Shown here piece after piece: positions 1-5,744 of a stretch of 5,744 nucleotides of DNA. The translations under genes were made by a program, and so were the position numbers. The stretch is taken from assembly GCA_025455765.1 (NCBI GenBank), contig JALOLX010000109.1:1-5744 (forward strand), written 5' to 3'. The DNA comes from Flavobacteriales bacterium (GTDB lineage Bacteria > Bacteroidota > Bacteroidia > Flavobacteriales_F > PHOS-HE28). Each line of letters opens with the position of its first letter. The first letter of the stretch is position 1. The notes beneath the pieces were generated by a model, which ran no database searches, was not told the origin of the DNA, and worked only from the letters and a program-made list of their open reading frames with translations.

Positions 1-137
1 ACGCCGCCTGTGCCCTCTACCTGCAGCCCGAATGGAGCAAGCGCGAGAGCATCATGCCGCTGATCGTGGACCATGTGAAGGCCCACCCGCGCTGGCACAT
101 CTCGCTGCAGACCCACAAATACCTGAACATTCCGTGA
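1..137 (+). CDS. queE: 7-carboxy-7-deazaguanine synthase QueE, C-terminal end (5' truncated by window)
   Basis: Frame 3 is open from the window edge (first full codon at 3) to TGA at 135-137 and gives 44 residues. They include PEWS, a run like MPLIVDHVK, and the ending RWHISLQTHKYLNIP, which I recognise as the typical C-terminus of QueE. This radical-SAM enzyme converts 6-carboxytetrahydropterin to 7-carboxy-7-deazaguanine in the cytoplasmic queuosine/7-deazaguanine pathway. The CxxxCxxC cluster motif would lie upstream of the window, so catalytic residues cannot be checked. The stop overlaps the next gene's GTG start by four bases (GTGA, 134-137), which suggests one transcript and possible translational coupling. 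The call rests on the C-terminal signature alone; another radical-SAM protein with the same tail is unlikely but not excluded. Confidence 0.82.
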   Translation, partial: AACALYLQPEWSKRESIMPLIVDHVKAHPRWHISLQTHKYLNIP

Positions 138-2089
138 AGAATCCCTTCATCCAGTTGGCGGCCACATGGCTCGTGCTGGCGCTCACCACGCTTTCGGTGC
201 AGGCCCAGGTACGCTACACCACGGAGGACAAGAAGGCCATCAAAGCCTATGAGGAAGGTGCCGATCTGATGCGCGTTCGTGATCTGTCGGGTGCCGAACA
301 GGCCTTCAACCGCGCCATCAAGGTCGATCCACGCTTTGTGGAGCCGCGCATCATCCTGGCCGAGATGGAGGAGATGAAGGGCAACGACCAAGCGGCGATC
401 GAGCATTACCGCGTGGTGCTGAACGTCGCGCCCCGCCTGCATCCCATGGCCCAGTTCCACCTGGCCGAACTGGAGTTCCGCACCGGCCAGTACGACGCGG
501 CGGAAAAGAACTACACCGCTTACTTGGAAAAGGAACTGGACCCACAGCGCAAGGACAAGGCCCGTCTCGGACTGGACAACTGTGCCTTCGCCCGTAGGGC
601 CATGCAACAACCCGTGCCCTTCGAACCGGTGAACCTGGGCCCTGGGGTGAACACCGCACAGCCCGAGTACTACCCCACGGTCACCGCCGATGATGCCACG
701 TTGCTGCTCACCCGCCGCATCAAGGCCGAGGATGAGCGCATCGGTGAGCAGGAGGACTTCTTTGTGAGCGATCGCGGCGCAGATGGTACGTGGGGCCCCT
801 CGCGCGGCATCCGTTCGGTGAACACCGAGCGCAACGAAGGCGCTGGCACCCTAAGCCCCGATGGTCGCTTCATCATCTTTACCCATTGCTCCTACTTGGA
901 CGGCAGCTATGCACGCGGCCGCGAGGGCATGGGCAGTTGCGACCTCTTCATCAGCCGCCGCATCGGTGATCGCTGGAGCCCGCCACAGAACCTGGGCGCG
1001 CCCGTGAACAGCCGTAACTGGGAGAGCCAGCCCAGCCTGTCCAGCGACGGCCGCACCCTCTACTACGTGCGCGGTACCCAGGCCCGTGACGGTGTGCGCA
1101 ACACGGACATCTACGTGACGGTATTGCAGGAGGATGGCTCCTGGAGCGCGCCCGAGAAGGTGAGTCCCAACGTGAACACGCCGCATCAGGAGGAGAGCGT
1201 GCAGATCCACCCCGACAACCGCACGCTCTACTTCAGCAGCAACGGTCATCCCGGCATGGGCGGCCTGGACATCTACATGAGCCGCAGGCAAGAGGACGGC
1301 ACTTGGGGGCAGGCCTTGAACCTCGGCTATCCGATCAACACCGGAGCCGACGAGAACAGCCTGCTGGTGAACGCCGCCGGCAACGTGGCCTACTTCGCCA
1401 GCGACCGTGCGGGTGGCTTCGGCGACCTGGACCTCTACAGCTTCGAGCTGTTCCCGGAGGCCCGCCCGCAACCGGTCACCTTCATCCGCGGCAAGGTGCG
1501 CGACAAGACCACCGGAAAGGCCGTGGAGGCCGATGTGGAGCTTTATGCGGTGAACACCGGCAAACTGGCCACCGCGGCCTACAGCGACCCACAGACCGGT
1601 GAGTTCCTCGTATGCCTACCAACCGGCACCACCTACGCGCTCAACGCCAGCGCCGAGGGCTATCTGTTCTACTCGGAGAACTACGAAGTGCCCGCCGGCG
1701 CGGTGGAAGCCTCCTACACGCTCGACGTGCCGCTGAGTCCGCTCACCGCCGGCAGTGTCATCGCCCTGCGTAACATCTTCTTCAACACCGCCAGCTACGA
1801 GCTACTGCCCACCTCTAACGCGGAGCTGGACAAGCTCACGGCGCTGCTGAACACCAATCCCACGCTGCGTATCGAGCTGGGCGGCCACACCGACAACGTG
1901 GGGGCCGATGCCGCCAACATGACCCTCAGCGACCAGCGCGCCAAGGCCGTCCGCGACTACGTGGTGGCCAAGGGTATTGATGGTGCCCGCATCACCGCCA
2001 AGGGCTACGGCGAGACCAAGCCCCTGGCCACGAACGATACCGAAGCGGGTAGGGCGCAGAACAGGCGGACGGAGGTGACGGTGTTGTAG
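134..2089 (+). CDS. OmpA-family envelope protein with TPR, PD40 propeller and regulatory-like domain (PorE-like architecture)
   Basis: This is a 651-residue protein. I chose GTG at 134 because a signal peptide follows at once (KNPFIQ, then a hydrophobic stretch, probable cleavage after SVQA near residue 24); the frame is open further upstream, but only as an overlap with queE. Domains in order: TPR helices at about 31-138; PD40/WD40-like blades at about 178-440 (recurring SPDGR/SSDGR with LYY or LYF, and GMGGLDIY and GFGDLDLY turns); a carboxypeptidase-regulatory-like beta-sandwich at about 449-520; and the OmpA C-terminal domain at about 545-651. In the last, NIFFNT, GHTDNVG and RAQNRRTEV are visible, and D587 and R602 have the 15-residue spacing of the peptidoglycan (diaminopimelate) binding pair known in OmpA. 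The protein should be periplasmic and anchor something to peptidoglycan. PorE of the T9SS has the same domain order, but PorE is a lipoprotein and no lipobox cysteine is seen here, so orthology is not claimed. The 3' end is repeated at 4959-5071. Confidence 0.93.
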   Translation: MKNPFIQLAATWLVLALTTLSVQAQVRYTTEDKKAIKAYEEGADLMRVRDLSGAEQAFNRAIKVDPRFVEPRIILAEMEEMKGNDQAAIEHYRVVLNVAPRLHPMAQFHLAELEFRTGQYDAAEKNYTAYLEKELDPQRKDKARLGLDNCAFARRAMQQPVPFEPVNLGPGVNTAQPEYYPTVTADDATLLLTRRIKAEDERIGEQEDFFVSDRGADGTWGPSRGIRSVNTERNEGAGTLSPDGRFIIFTHCSYLDGSYARGREGMGSCDLFISRRIGDRWSPPQNLGAPVNSRNWESQPSLSSDGRTLYYVRGTQARDGVRNTDIYVTVLQEDGSWSAPEKVSPNVNTPHQEESVQIHPDNRTLYFSSNGHPGMGGLDIYMSRRQEDGTWGQALNLGYPINTGADENSLLVNAAGNVAYFASDRAGGFGDLDLYSFELFPEARPQPVTFIRGKVRDKTTGKAVEADVELYAVNTGKLATAAYSDPQTGEFLVCLPTGTTYALNASAEGYLFYSENYEVPAGAVEASYTLDVPLSPLTAGSVIALRNIFFNTASYELLPTSNAELDKLTALLNTNPTLRIELGGHTDNVGADAANMTLSDQRAKAVRDYVVAKGIDGARITAKGYGETKPLATNDTEAGRAQNRRTEVTVL

Positions 2090-2111
2090 GGGAGCGAACG
2101 CCCTACTGGAA
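2000..2111 (+). repeat. Direct repeat copy A: 3' end of the ompA-family gene plus 3' flank
   Basis: Positions 2000-2089 (the last 30 codons' worth of bases including TAG) match 4959-5048 with only three mismatches. The match goes on past the stop at lower identity: AGCGAACGCC is shared exactly (2093-2102 and 5053-5062), followed by a similar nine-base stretch, with one base inserted in copy B. Beyond about 2111 the two sequences are unrelated. The repeat therefore crosses the gene end into non-coding DNA and is not merely a shared protein motif. Confidence 0.93.
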
Positions 2112-2313
2112 AGAGGGGCTCGGCATTGTCACATTCAGTGCCGCAGAACACAGAGGATGCCTTCGTTGCGTTTGGGCCGTTCCAACCGAGTAGTGGTACT
2201 CACCAGTTGGCTTGCTTTTGGCGTAATAGAGCAATCTTCATGAGAGACAAGGTCGTTGTACGTTGGTATTGTGATGCTCCGATGCAAACCAGTACATTCG
2301 TTGCTTATCGACC
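2112..2313. other. Intergenic leader without a convincing gene
   Basis: This stretch links the repeat copy A to the secreted-protein gene. A 64-codon frame beginning with TTG at 2126 runs through it and overlaps the next start, but the product has no recognisable motif and no credible start, so I do not call a gene. I see no tRNA-like fold, no strong hairpin followed by a T-run, and no SD sequence before 2314. Its base composition is already less GC-rich than the ompA-family gene upstream. Confidence 0.55.
2269..2300 (+). promoter_or_regulatory. Possible Bacteroidota-type promoter before the secreted-protein gene
   Basis: TTG at 2269-2271, a 21-base spacer and TACATTCG at 2293-2300 resemble the Bacteroidota -33 (TTG) and -7 (TAnnTTTG) elements, with one mismatch in the -7 box. 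Transcription would start only a few bases before the ATG at 2314, giving an almost leaderless message. This is unusual and lowers confidence; such a loose pattern can occur by chance. Confidence 0.2.
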
Positions 2314-4953
2314 ATGCTAACCATGTTCCATCGAACGTTCCTAGCCTTGATCCTCGTGGCCATGTTCAAGGTCCTGTGTGCTCAAGCTCCAGCCATTGAA
2401 TGGCAACGATCATTTGGTGGAAGTTTCTCAGATCAAGGCAAGGCCATTGCTCTGACCGTTGATGGAGGAATGATCATTGCAGGGTCATCCGCATCTGTAG
2501 ATGGTGATCTTACCACGAACAATGGGTCGTACGATTGCTGGGTGATCAAATTAGATTCCAATGGAGATATTCAGTGGCAGAGAACCCTTGGTGGTAATTC
2601 GCTGGACTACCTTTTCGCCATCTCTCCCTGCATCGATGGTGGCTTCTATGTTGCTGGATGGACAAGTTCAATTAGTGGTGAGATCGTAAGCAGCAATGGT
2701 GATGCAGACTGTTTAGTAGTTAAATTGAGCGCTACAGGTTCTATAGAATGGACGAGGACTTTGGGTGGAAGTGAGGGTGATTCGGCCATGTCGATCGCAG
2801 CCACAGCTGATGGAGGGGCGATAATGGTGGGCTCCAGCGAATCTGCCAATGGAGACGTTACAGAGAATCAAGGATCATACGACTGGTGGGTCGTGAAATT
2901 GGATGCTACAGGTTCCATCCAATGGCAACGGAGCTTTGGCGGTAGTGGTTACTGGGACAGTGCTGAGTCCGTTGCGCTGACATCGGATGGGGGCTATTTG
3001 ATAGCGGGGTCCACCAATTCACCAGATGGTGATGTTGTCGATCATTTTGGGGAAAGGGACTATTGGGTCATCAAGTTGGATGCCTCGGGCACGCTGCAAT
3101 GGCAAAAGACGCTCGGTGGTAGTGATGGGGATCTCCCGCGCGCCCTCTCGACCACGGTCGATGGGGGCAGCATCGTAGTCGGTAATACATTGTCAACAGA
3201 TGGTGATATTACCAGCAACTACGGGTCGGCCGACTTCTGGGTGGTCAAGTTGGATGCCTACGGTACGTTGCAGTGGCAGAGGACCTACGGTGGAAGTGGT
3301 AGCGAAACGGCCTACTCAGTTGCGTCCACGTTCGACGGAGGATTCATTGTTGTTGGGGAGAGCACATCTGATGATGGGGACGTTACTGATCCTCGAGGTG
3401 GTCTAGATTTTTGGATATTGAAGATCGACGCGACTGGAACTCTCCAATGGCAAAGATCTCTTGGAGGAAGTGGTGATGATCGCTGCCTCGCCGTTGCCCC
3501 AAGCAGCGATGGGGATTATTTCGTTGTTGGACACTCCAAGTCCATAGATGGTGATATAACCGATCCTAACGGTATGGAGGACTGCTGGATAGTTAAATTA
3601 AATCATGAATTCAATTCCATCAACGGTATCGCTTATGCTGACCTCAACAGCGACGGTTTGCCCGATACTGATGAGCCCAGACTGGCTAATCACCGGTTAC
3701 ACTTGGTCGATGGCACCATGCCCACATGGTCCAATGCGAATGGTGAATACGAGTTGAACGTTTTTACACCGGGCACCTTTGAGGTGCAGCCTACCCCTGT
3801 GCCCCATTTTTTGGCCACGCCAGTCACCCACAGCGCCACCTTCACCGGCTTTTTGGAAACCGATCCGCTCAATGACTTCGCCTTCCAACCGGTTGGCGTG
3901 ATCAATGACCTGAGTGTCTCCATCGCTCCCTTGACCGCCTTCCGGCCCGGCTTTACAGGTCGCTACCTGATCCACTACCAGAACATTGGTAACACGGTGA
4001 TCGCACCCACCGTGGGCTTCCAGTTCGTTCATCCGTTCACCTACCTCTCCGCTACCCTCGAACCGACGGCCATTACCGCAGATTCGGTCTCCTGGCAATT
4101 GCCAGAGCTGCAGCCCTTCGAGGAAGGAACGATCGAGGTCAACGTGAACATCAGCACCACGGCAGTGCTGGGTTCCACCATCATCGCAGCAGCGACCATC
4201 TTCCCCTTGGAAGGAGATGCCAACATCGCCGATAATAAGGCGCAATGGTGGGTCACGATCACCGGTTCTTACGACCCCAACGACATTCAAGTGGATCGTC
4301 CGGAGATCAGCCCTGAGGAGCTGGCGGATGGCGTGGACCTCACCTACCTGATCCGCTTCCAGAACACGGGCACGGATACGGCCTTTACGGTCCGTGTGGA
4401 CAACCCCGTTCCTGTGAATGCGGACTTCGATACGTTCGACTTCATTGCTGCGTCGCACACAGTGCAGATCAGTTACGCAGCCGCTACGTCCAAGTTTTCT
4501 TTCCTCTTCAACAACATCCTCCTGCCGGATAGCAACACCAACGAACCGGAGAGCCATGGGTACATCCTCTACCGCATGAAACCCCGCTCGACGTTGGTGC
4601 TTGGCGATTCCGTGTTGAACCAGGTGGGCATCTACTTCGACTACAACCTGCCGATCATCACCAACGTGGCCCATACGGTGATCGAACAATCAGTGGGAAT
4701 GGCACAAGCTTCTGCTTCCAGTTCCTTCACCCTGTTCCCGAACCCGACGACCGGTGAAGTGATGATCCAGGTGCCTCGTCCCGTGAGCAATGGCTCCATC
4801 ACGGTGACCGATGCCATGGGGCGAACCGTTCTGCAGGTGCTGATGAACGGAAATACCCACCACTTGGACATGGGCGCACTGCCGCGTGGTTTCTATGTGG
4901 TCGCTGTGCAGGATGCGGAAGGTGTTTCGCAGCAGCAAGTGGTGTTGGAGTAG
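2314..4953 (+). CDS. Secreted repeat protein with C-terminal T9SS type A sorting domain
   Basis: This is an 879-residue exported protein of unknown specific role. A signal peptide ends near residue 24 (FLALILVAMFKVLCAQ). ATG at 2323, three codons in, is an equally possible start. Residues 30-436 form seven repeats of 58 residues, each with WQR(T/S)xGGS, a TxDGG strand, DGD(V/I) and a WVVKLDA-like strand. Residues about 437-525 resemble an SdrD-B-like module (AYADLNSDGLPDTDEP, NGEYEL). Residues about 526-650 look like a DUF11-type sandwich. Residues about 651-790 carry the DUF7619-type signatures GSYDPND, RFQNTGTDTAF, NEPESHGY and IYFDYNLPI. Residues about 804-879 are the type A T9SS tail (FTLFPNPTTGE, then LPRGFYVV near the end). 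The protein should cross the outer membrane by T9SS and be released or attached to the surface. No catalytic motif is visible; adhesion or a structural role is only inferred. GC is lower than in the neighbours, especially before about 3650. Confidence 0.93.
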   Translation: MLTMFHRTFLALILVAMFKVLCAQAPAIEWQRSFGGSFSDQGKAIALTVDGGMIIAGSSASVDGDLTTNNGSYDCWVIKLDSNGDIQWQRTLGGNSLDYLFAISPCIDGGFYVAGWTSSISGEIVSSNGDADCLVVKLSATGSIEWTRTLGGSEGDSAMSIAATADGGAIMVGSSESANGDVTENQGSYDWWVVKLDATGSIQWQRSFGGSGYWDSAESVALTSDGGYLIAGSTNSPDGDVVDHFGERDYWVIKLDASGTLQWQKTLGGSDGDLPRALSTTVDGGSIVVGNTLSTDGDITSNYGSADFWVVKLDAYGTLQWQRTYGGSGSETAYSVASTFDGGFIVVGESTSDDGDVTDPRGGLDFWILKIDATGTLQWQRSLGGSGDDRCLAVAPSSDGDYFVVGHSKSIDGDITDPNGMEDCWIVKLNHEFNSINGIAYADLNSDGLPDTDEPRLANHRLHLVDGTMPTWSNANGEYELNVFTPGTFEVQPTPVPHFLATPVTHSATFTGFLETDPLNDFAFQPVGVINDLSVSIAPLTAFRPGFTGRYLIHYQNIGNTVIAPTVGFQFVHPFTYLSATLEPTAITADSVSWQLPELQPFEEGTIEVNVNISTTAVLGSTIIAAATIFPLEGDANIADNKAQWWVTITGSYDPNDIQVDRPEISPEELADGVDLTYLIRFQNTGTDTAFTVRVDNPVPVNADFDTFDFIAASHTVQISYAAATSKFSFLFNNILLPDSNTNEPESHGYILYRMKPRSTLVLGDSVLNQVGIYFDYNLPIITNVAHTVIEQSVGMAQASASSSFTLFPNPTTGEVMIQVPRPVSNGSITVTDAMGRTVLQVLMNGNTHHLDMGALPRGFYVVAVQDAEGVSQQQVVLE
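2401..3621 (+). repeat. Seven tandem 58-residue protein repeats
   Basis: The conserved tryptophan opening each unit falls at residues 30, 88, 146, 204, 263, 321 and 379 (bases 2401, 2575, 2749, 2923, 3100, 3274 and 3448). The period is 58 residues (174 bases) with one 59-residue unit. Third-codon positions differ widely between units, so the repeats look old and not like a recent slippage array. Each unit holds a DGG strand, a Ser-rich DGD(V/I)T-like loop and a final WVVKLD strand. Seven copies would suit a seven-bladed propeller, which is an inference. Similar WQ..LGGS...DGGYIVAG repeats are common in secreted Bacteroidota proteins. Confidence 0.9.
4723..4950 (+). other. T9SS type A C-terminal sorting domain (Por_Secre_tail-like) coding segment
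   Basis: Residues 804-879 of the secreted protein begin with FTLFPNPTTGEVMIQV and end with LPRGFYVVAVQDAEG and QQQVVLE. This is the usual order of motifs in type A tails: PNP near the start, a central TDAMGR strand and a G(F/I)Y(V/I)V strand before the end. The family is recognised by the T9SS translocon and is normally cleaved by the sortase-like PorU. The domain ends exactly at the stop codon, as is normal for functional cargo. Confidence 0.92.
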
Positions 4954-4955
4954 AC

Positions 4956-5048
4956 CCTAAGGGCTACGGCGAGACCAAGCCCCTGGCCACGAACGATTCT
5001 GAAGCGGGTAGGGCGCAGAACAGGCGTACGGAGGTGACGGTGTTGTAG
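4956..5048 (+). pseudogene. 3' stub of a second ompA-family gene
   Basis: In frame with TAG at 5046-5048, copy B encodes the last part of an OmpA C-terminal domain: KGYGETKPLATNDSEAGR followed by AQNRRTEVTVL. This is the same as the end of the 134-2089 protein except for one Thr-to-Ser change. No OmpA sequence precedes it: the upstream bases are the end of the secreted-protein gene in another frame. It lacks the NIFFNT strand and the GHTDNVG binding site, so it cannot form a working domain. I read it as the remains of a paralogue, or as a duplicated gene end produced when the intervening segment arrived. Precise limits at the 5' side are uncertain by a few bases. Confidence 0.75.
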
Positions 5049-5071
5049 CGCCAGCGAACGCCTTAGTGGAA
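4959..5071 (+). repeat. Direct repeat copy B
   Basis: This copy matches 2000-2111 at a constant offset of 2959 bases through the stop codon; one extra base lies just after the stop. The three mismatches in the first 90 bases are two in one codon (ACC to TCT, Thr to Ser) and one silent change (CGG to CGT). The copy begins only five bases after the TAG of the secreted-protein gene and ends 37 bases before the Fic stop codon. Confidence 0.93.
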
Positions 5072-5108
5072 GTCGACCGAGGTCGTGCGTGGCTTGAAGT
5101 CGGCCCGC

Positions 5109-5744
5109 TTATTCCTCGTAGTAGTACGAGTGGTCGATGCCTTTCATGTACATCTCCCGACTGTGGATCTCGTCGGTCAACGCTTGCTTCAGCAGCGCAT
5201 TCAAGGGACGTGCATCCACTGAACTGCTGATCATGGCGGCCATGTATTCCCGCTTGCCGATCCGGCTCCAGTCCACACAGCGCTGAAGCCGCTTCTTCAG
5301 GATCAGATCCAGCCAGATCCGGGTAGCGCGGCCATTGCCCTCCATGAAGGGATGGGCTACGTTCATCTCCACGTACTTCGTGACGATGCGATCGAAGGTG
5401 TCCTCGGGCATACGATCGATCTGCTGCAAGGTGGTGCCGAGGAAGTGTGACGTTGCGAACTGGAAACCGCCTTTGGAGATGTTCTTCTGGCGGATCTGCC
5501 CGGCGAAGTCATACAGCCCCCCGAAGAGGTAGGCGTGGATCTGCTGGAGGCCTTTGGCAGTGCCTACTTCAATGCTATCGATCATGGAACTTTCGAACAA
5601 CGCGTATGCCTTGGTCCGGCTCTTTCCATCGATGCTATCCTCGCCGTGTGTGAACCACTGGATGAAGCGGTTCGCCTGCTTGCTGGGGAACTCTTTGCCC
5701 AAGGCGATGATCCCTTCATGATCAAGCACATCGGTCAGCCGCTT
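5109..5744 (-). CDS. Fic-family AMP-transferase, class III (NmFic-like), N-terminus beyond window
   Basis: The frame is open from the window edge to TAA at 5111-5109 and gives 211 residues. The motif HPFMEGNGRATR (residues 131-142, bases 5354-5319) is a full Fic active site: catalytic His131, acidic Glu135 and the second arginine Arg142. The flap (NISKGGF, about 88-94) and GLQQIHAYLFGGLYDFAGQ match the small class III enzymes such as Neisseria NmFic. The last six residues, SYYYEE, match the C-terminal inhibitory helix motif S/T-xxx-E-G/N, except that Glu replaces the final Gly/Asn. Fic enzymes move AMP from ATP to a protein hydroxyl, and relatives modify GyrB/ParE; this target is inferred. 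A GTG at 5729 could start the frame, but the homologous-looking TDVLDHEG run crosses it, so the gene most likely extends past 5744. Residues 1-33 resemble the end of a BRO-N/DinD-like domain. The gene converges on the upstream genes. Confidence 0.93.
   Translation of the reverse strand, partial: KRLTDVLDHEGIIALGKEFPSKQANRFIQWFTHGEDSIDGKSRTKAYALFESSMIDSIEVGTAKGLQQIHAYLFGGLYDFAGQIRQKNISKGGFQFATSHFLGTTLQQIDRMPEDTFDRIVTKYVEMNVAHPFMEGNGRATRIWLDLILKKRLQRCVDWSRIGKREYMAAMISSSVDARPLNALLKQALTDEIHSREMYMKGIDHSYYYEE
5112..5129 (-). other. Auto-inhibitory helix motif of the Fic protein (SYYYEE)
   Basis: Ser206 and Glu210 sit with the spacing of the class III inhibitory motif at the extreme C-terminus. In NmFic the equivalent Glu pairs with the second arginine of the Fic motif (here Arg142) and blocks productive ATP binding, and the Tyr after the Ser is auto-modified to relieve inhibition; Tyr207 is in that place here. 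The protein ends one residue after the Glu, so the few extra residues present in NmFic are missing. Confidence 0.75.

Noticed and set aside
32..133. Upstream ATG at 32 as start of the ompA-family gene
   Set aside because: It would add 34 residues read out of frame across queE and bury the signal peptide inside the protein; GTG at 134 puts the signal peptide at the N-terminus.
851..1471. 206-codon minus-strand frame opposite the ompA-family gene
   Set aside because: Shadow of the PD40 region; low-complexity Ala/Val/Gly composition and no motif.
2090..2104. GGGAGCGAACGCCCT hairpin after the ompA-family stop as a terminator
   Set aside because: It needs a bulge and a four-base loop, has no T-run, and the pairing is not kept in copy B.
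2126..2320. 64-codon frame with a TTG start between the two large plus-strand genes
   Set aside because: No recognisable motif, no RBS, a rare start codon and overlap with the next gene's start; length is within what chance allows.
3697..4689. 330-codon minus-strand frame opposite the secreted-protein gene
   Set aside because: It lies wholly antisense to a gene with clear DUF7619-like and T9SS motifs; its product is rich in His, Arg, Gly and Val as expected for a shadow frame and has no known domain.
2000..5071. Composite transposon or IS element bounded by the direct repeats
   Set aside because: No transposase or integrase is encoded between the copies, no terminal inverted repeats are seen, and the repeat is itself part of a gene; 112 bases is far too long for a target-site duplication.
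5074..5085. Palindrome CGACCGAGGTCG between copy B and the Fic stop as a bidirectional terminator
   Set aside because: The stem is only four to five pairs with a very short loop and no T-run on either strand.
5727..5729. GTG at 5729 as the true start of the Fic gene
   Set aside because: The frame stays open to the window edge and the conserved-looking TDVLDHEG stretch begins upstream of this codon, so it is more likely an internal valine.

Overview
The window looks like chromosomal DNA from a fairly GC-rich member of the Bacteroidota. The evidence is a protein ending in a type A sorting domain of the type IX secretion system (T9SS), an OmpA-family protein with the TPR / PD40 propeller / regulatory-like / OmpA layout typical of this phylum, and the near absence of Shine-Dalgarno sequences before the starts. 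Sampled 60-base lines in the outer genes are about 58-63% GC. An uncultured, flavobacterium-like lineage is possible, but the window cannot prove it.

Layout. Positions 1-137 hold the last 44 codons of queE (7-carboxy-7-deazaguanine synthase). Its stop overlaps, by GTGA, the GTG start of a 651-residue cell-envelope protein (134-2089) with a signal peptide, TPRs, a PD40/WD40-like propeller, a carboxypeptidase-regulatory-like domain and a C-terminal OmpA peptidoglycan-binding domain; the same domain order occurs in the T9SS protein PorE. After a gap of 224 bases with no convincing gene comes an 879-residue secreted protein (2314-4953): seven 58-residue repeats, an SdrD-B-like module, a DUF11/DUF7619-like region and the T9SS type A tail. 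At the right edge, on the minus strand, is a Fic AMP-transferase (5109 to beyond 5744) that resembles the self-inhibited class III enzyme NmFic and seems to carry the end of a BRO-N/DinD-like domain at its N-terminus.

The most striking structure is a direct repeat of about 112 bases. The last 90 bases of the ompA-family gene plus about 22 bases of its 3' flank (2000-2111) recur at 4959-5071, directly after the secreted-protein gene. The second copy is an in-frame stub of 28 conserved OmpA C-terminal residues plus stop, with no gene in front of it. The segment between the copies (secreted-protein gene and leader) is lower in GC than both flanks, most clearly in its repeat-coding half. It therefore looks like a cassette placed at, or replacing most of, a second ompA-family gene.

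Functional links. The ompA-family protein and the T9SS cargo both belong to envelope and secretion biology, but nothing shows that they work together. queE and the ompA-family gene are probably co-transcribed through the overlap. The Fic gene converges on this group and is probably a separate unit.
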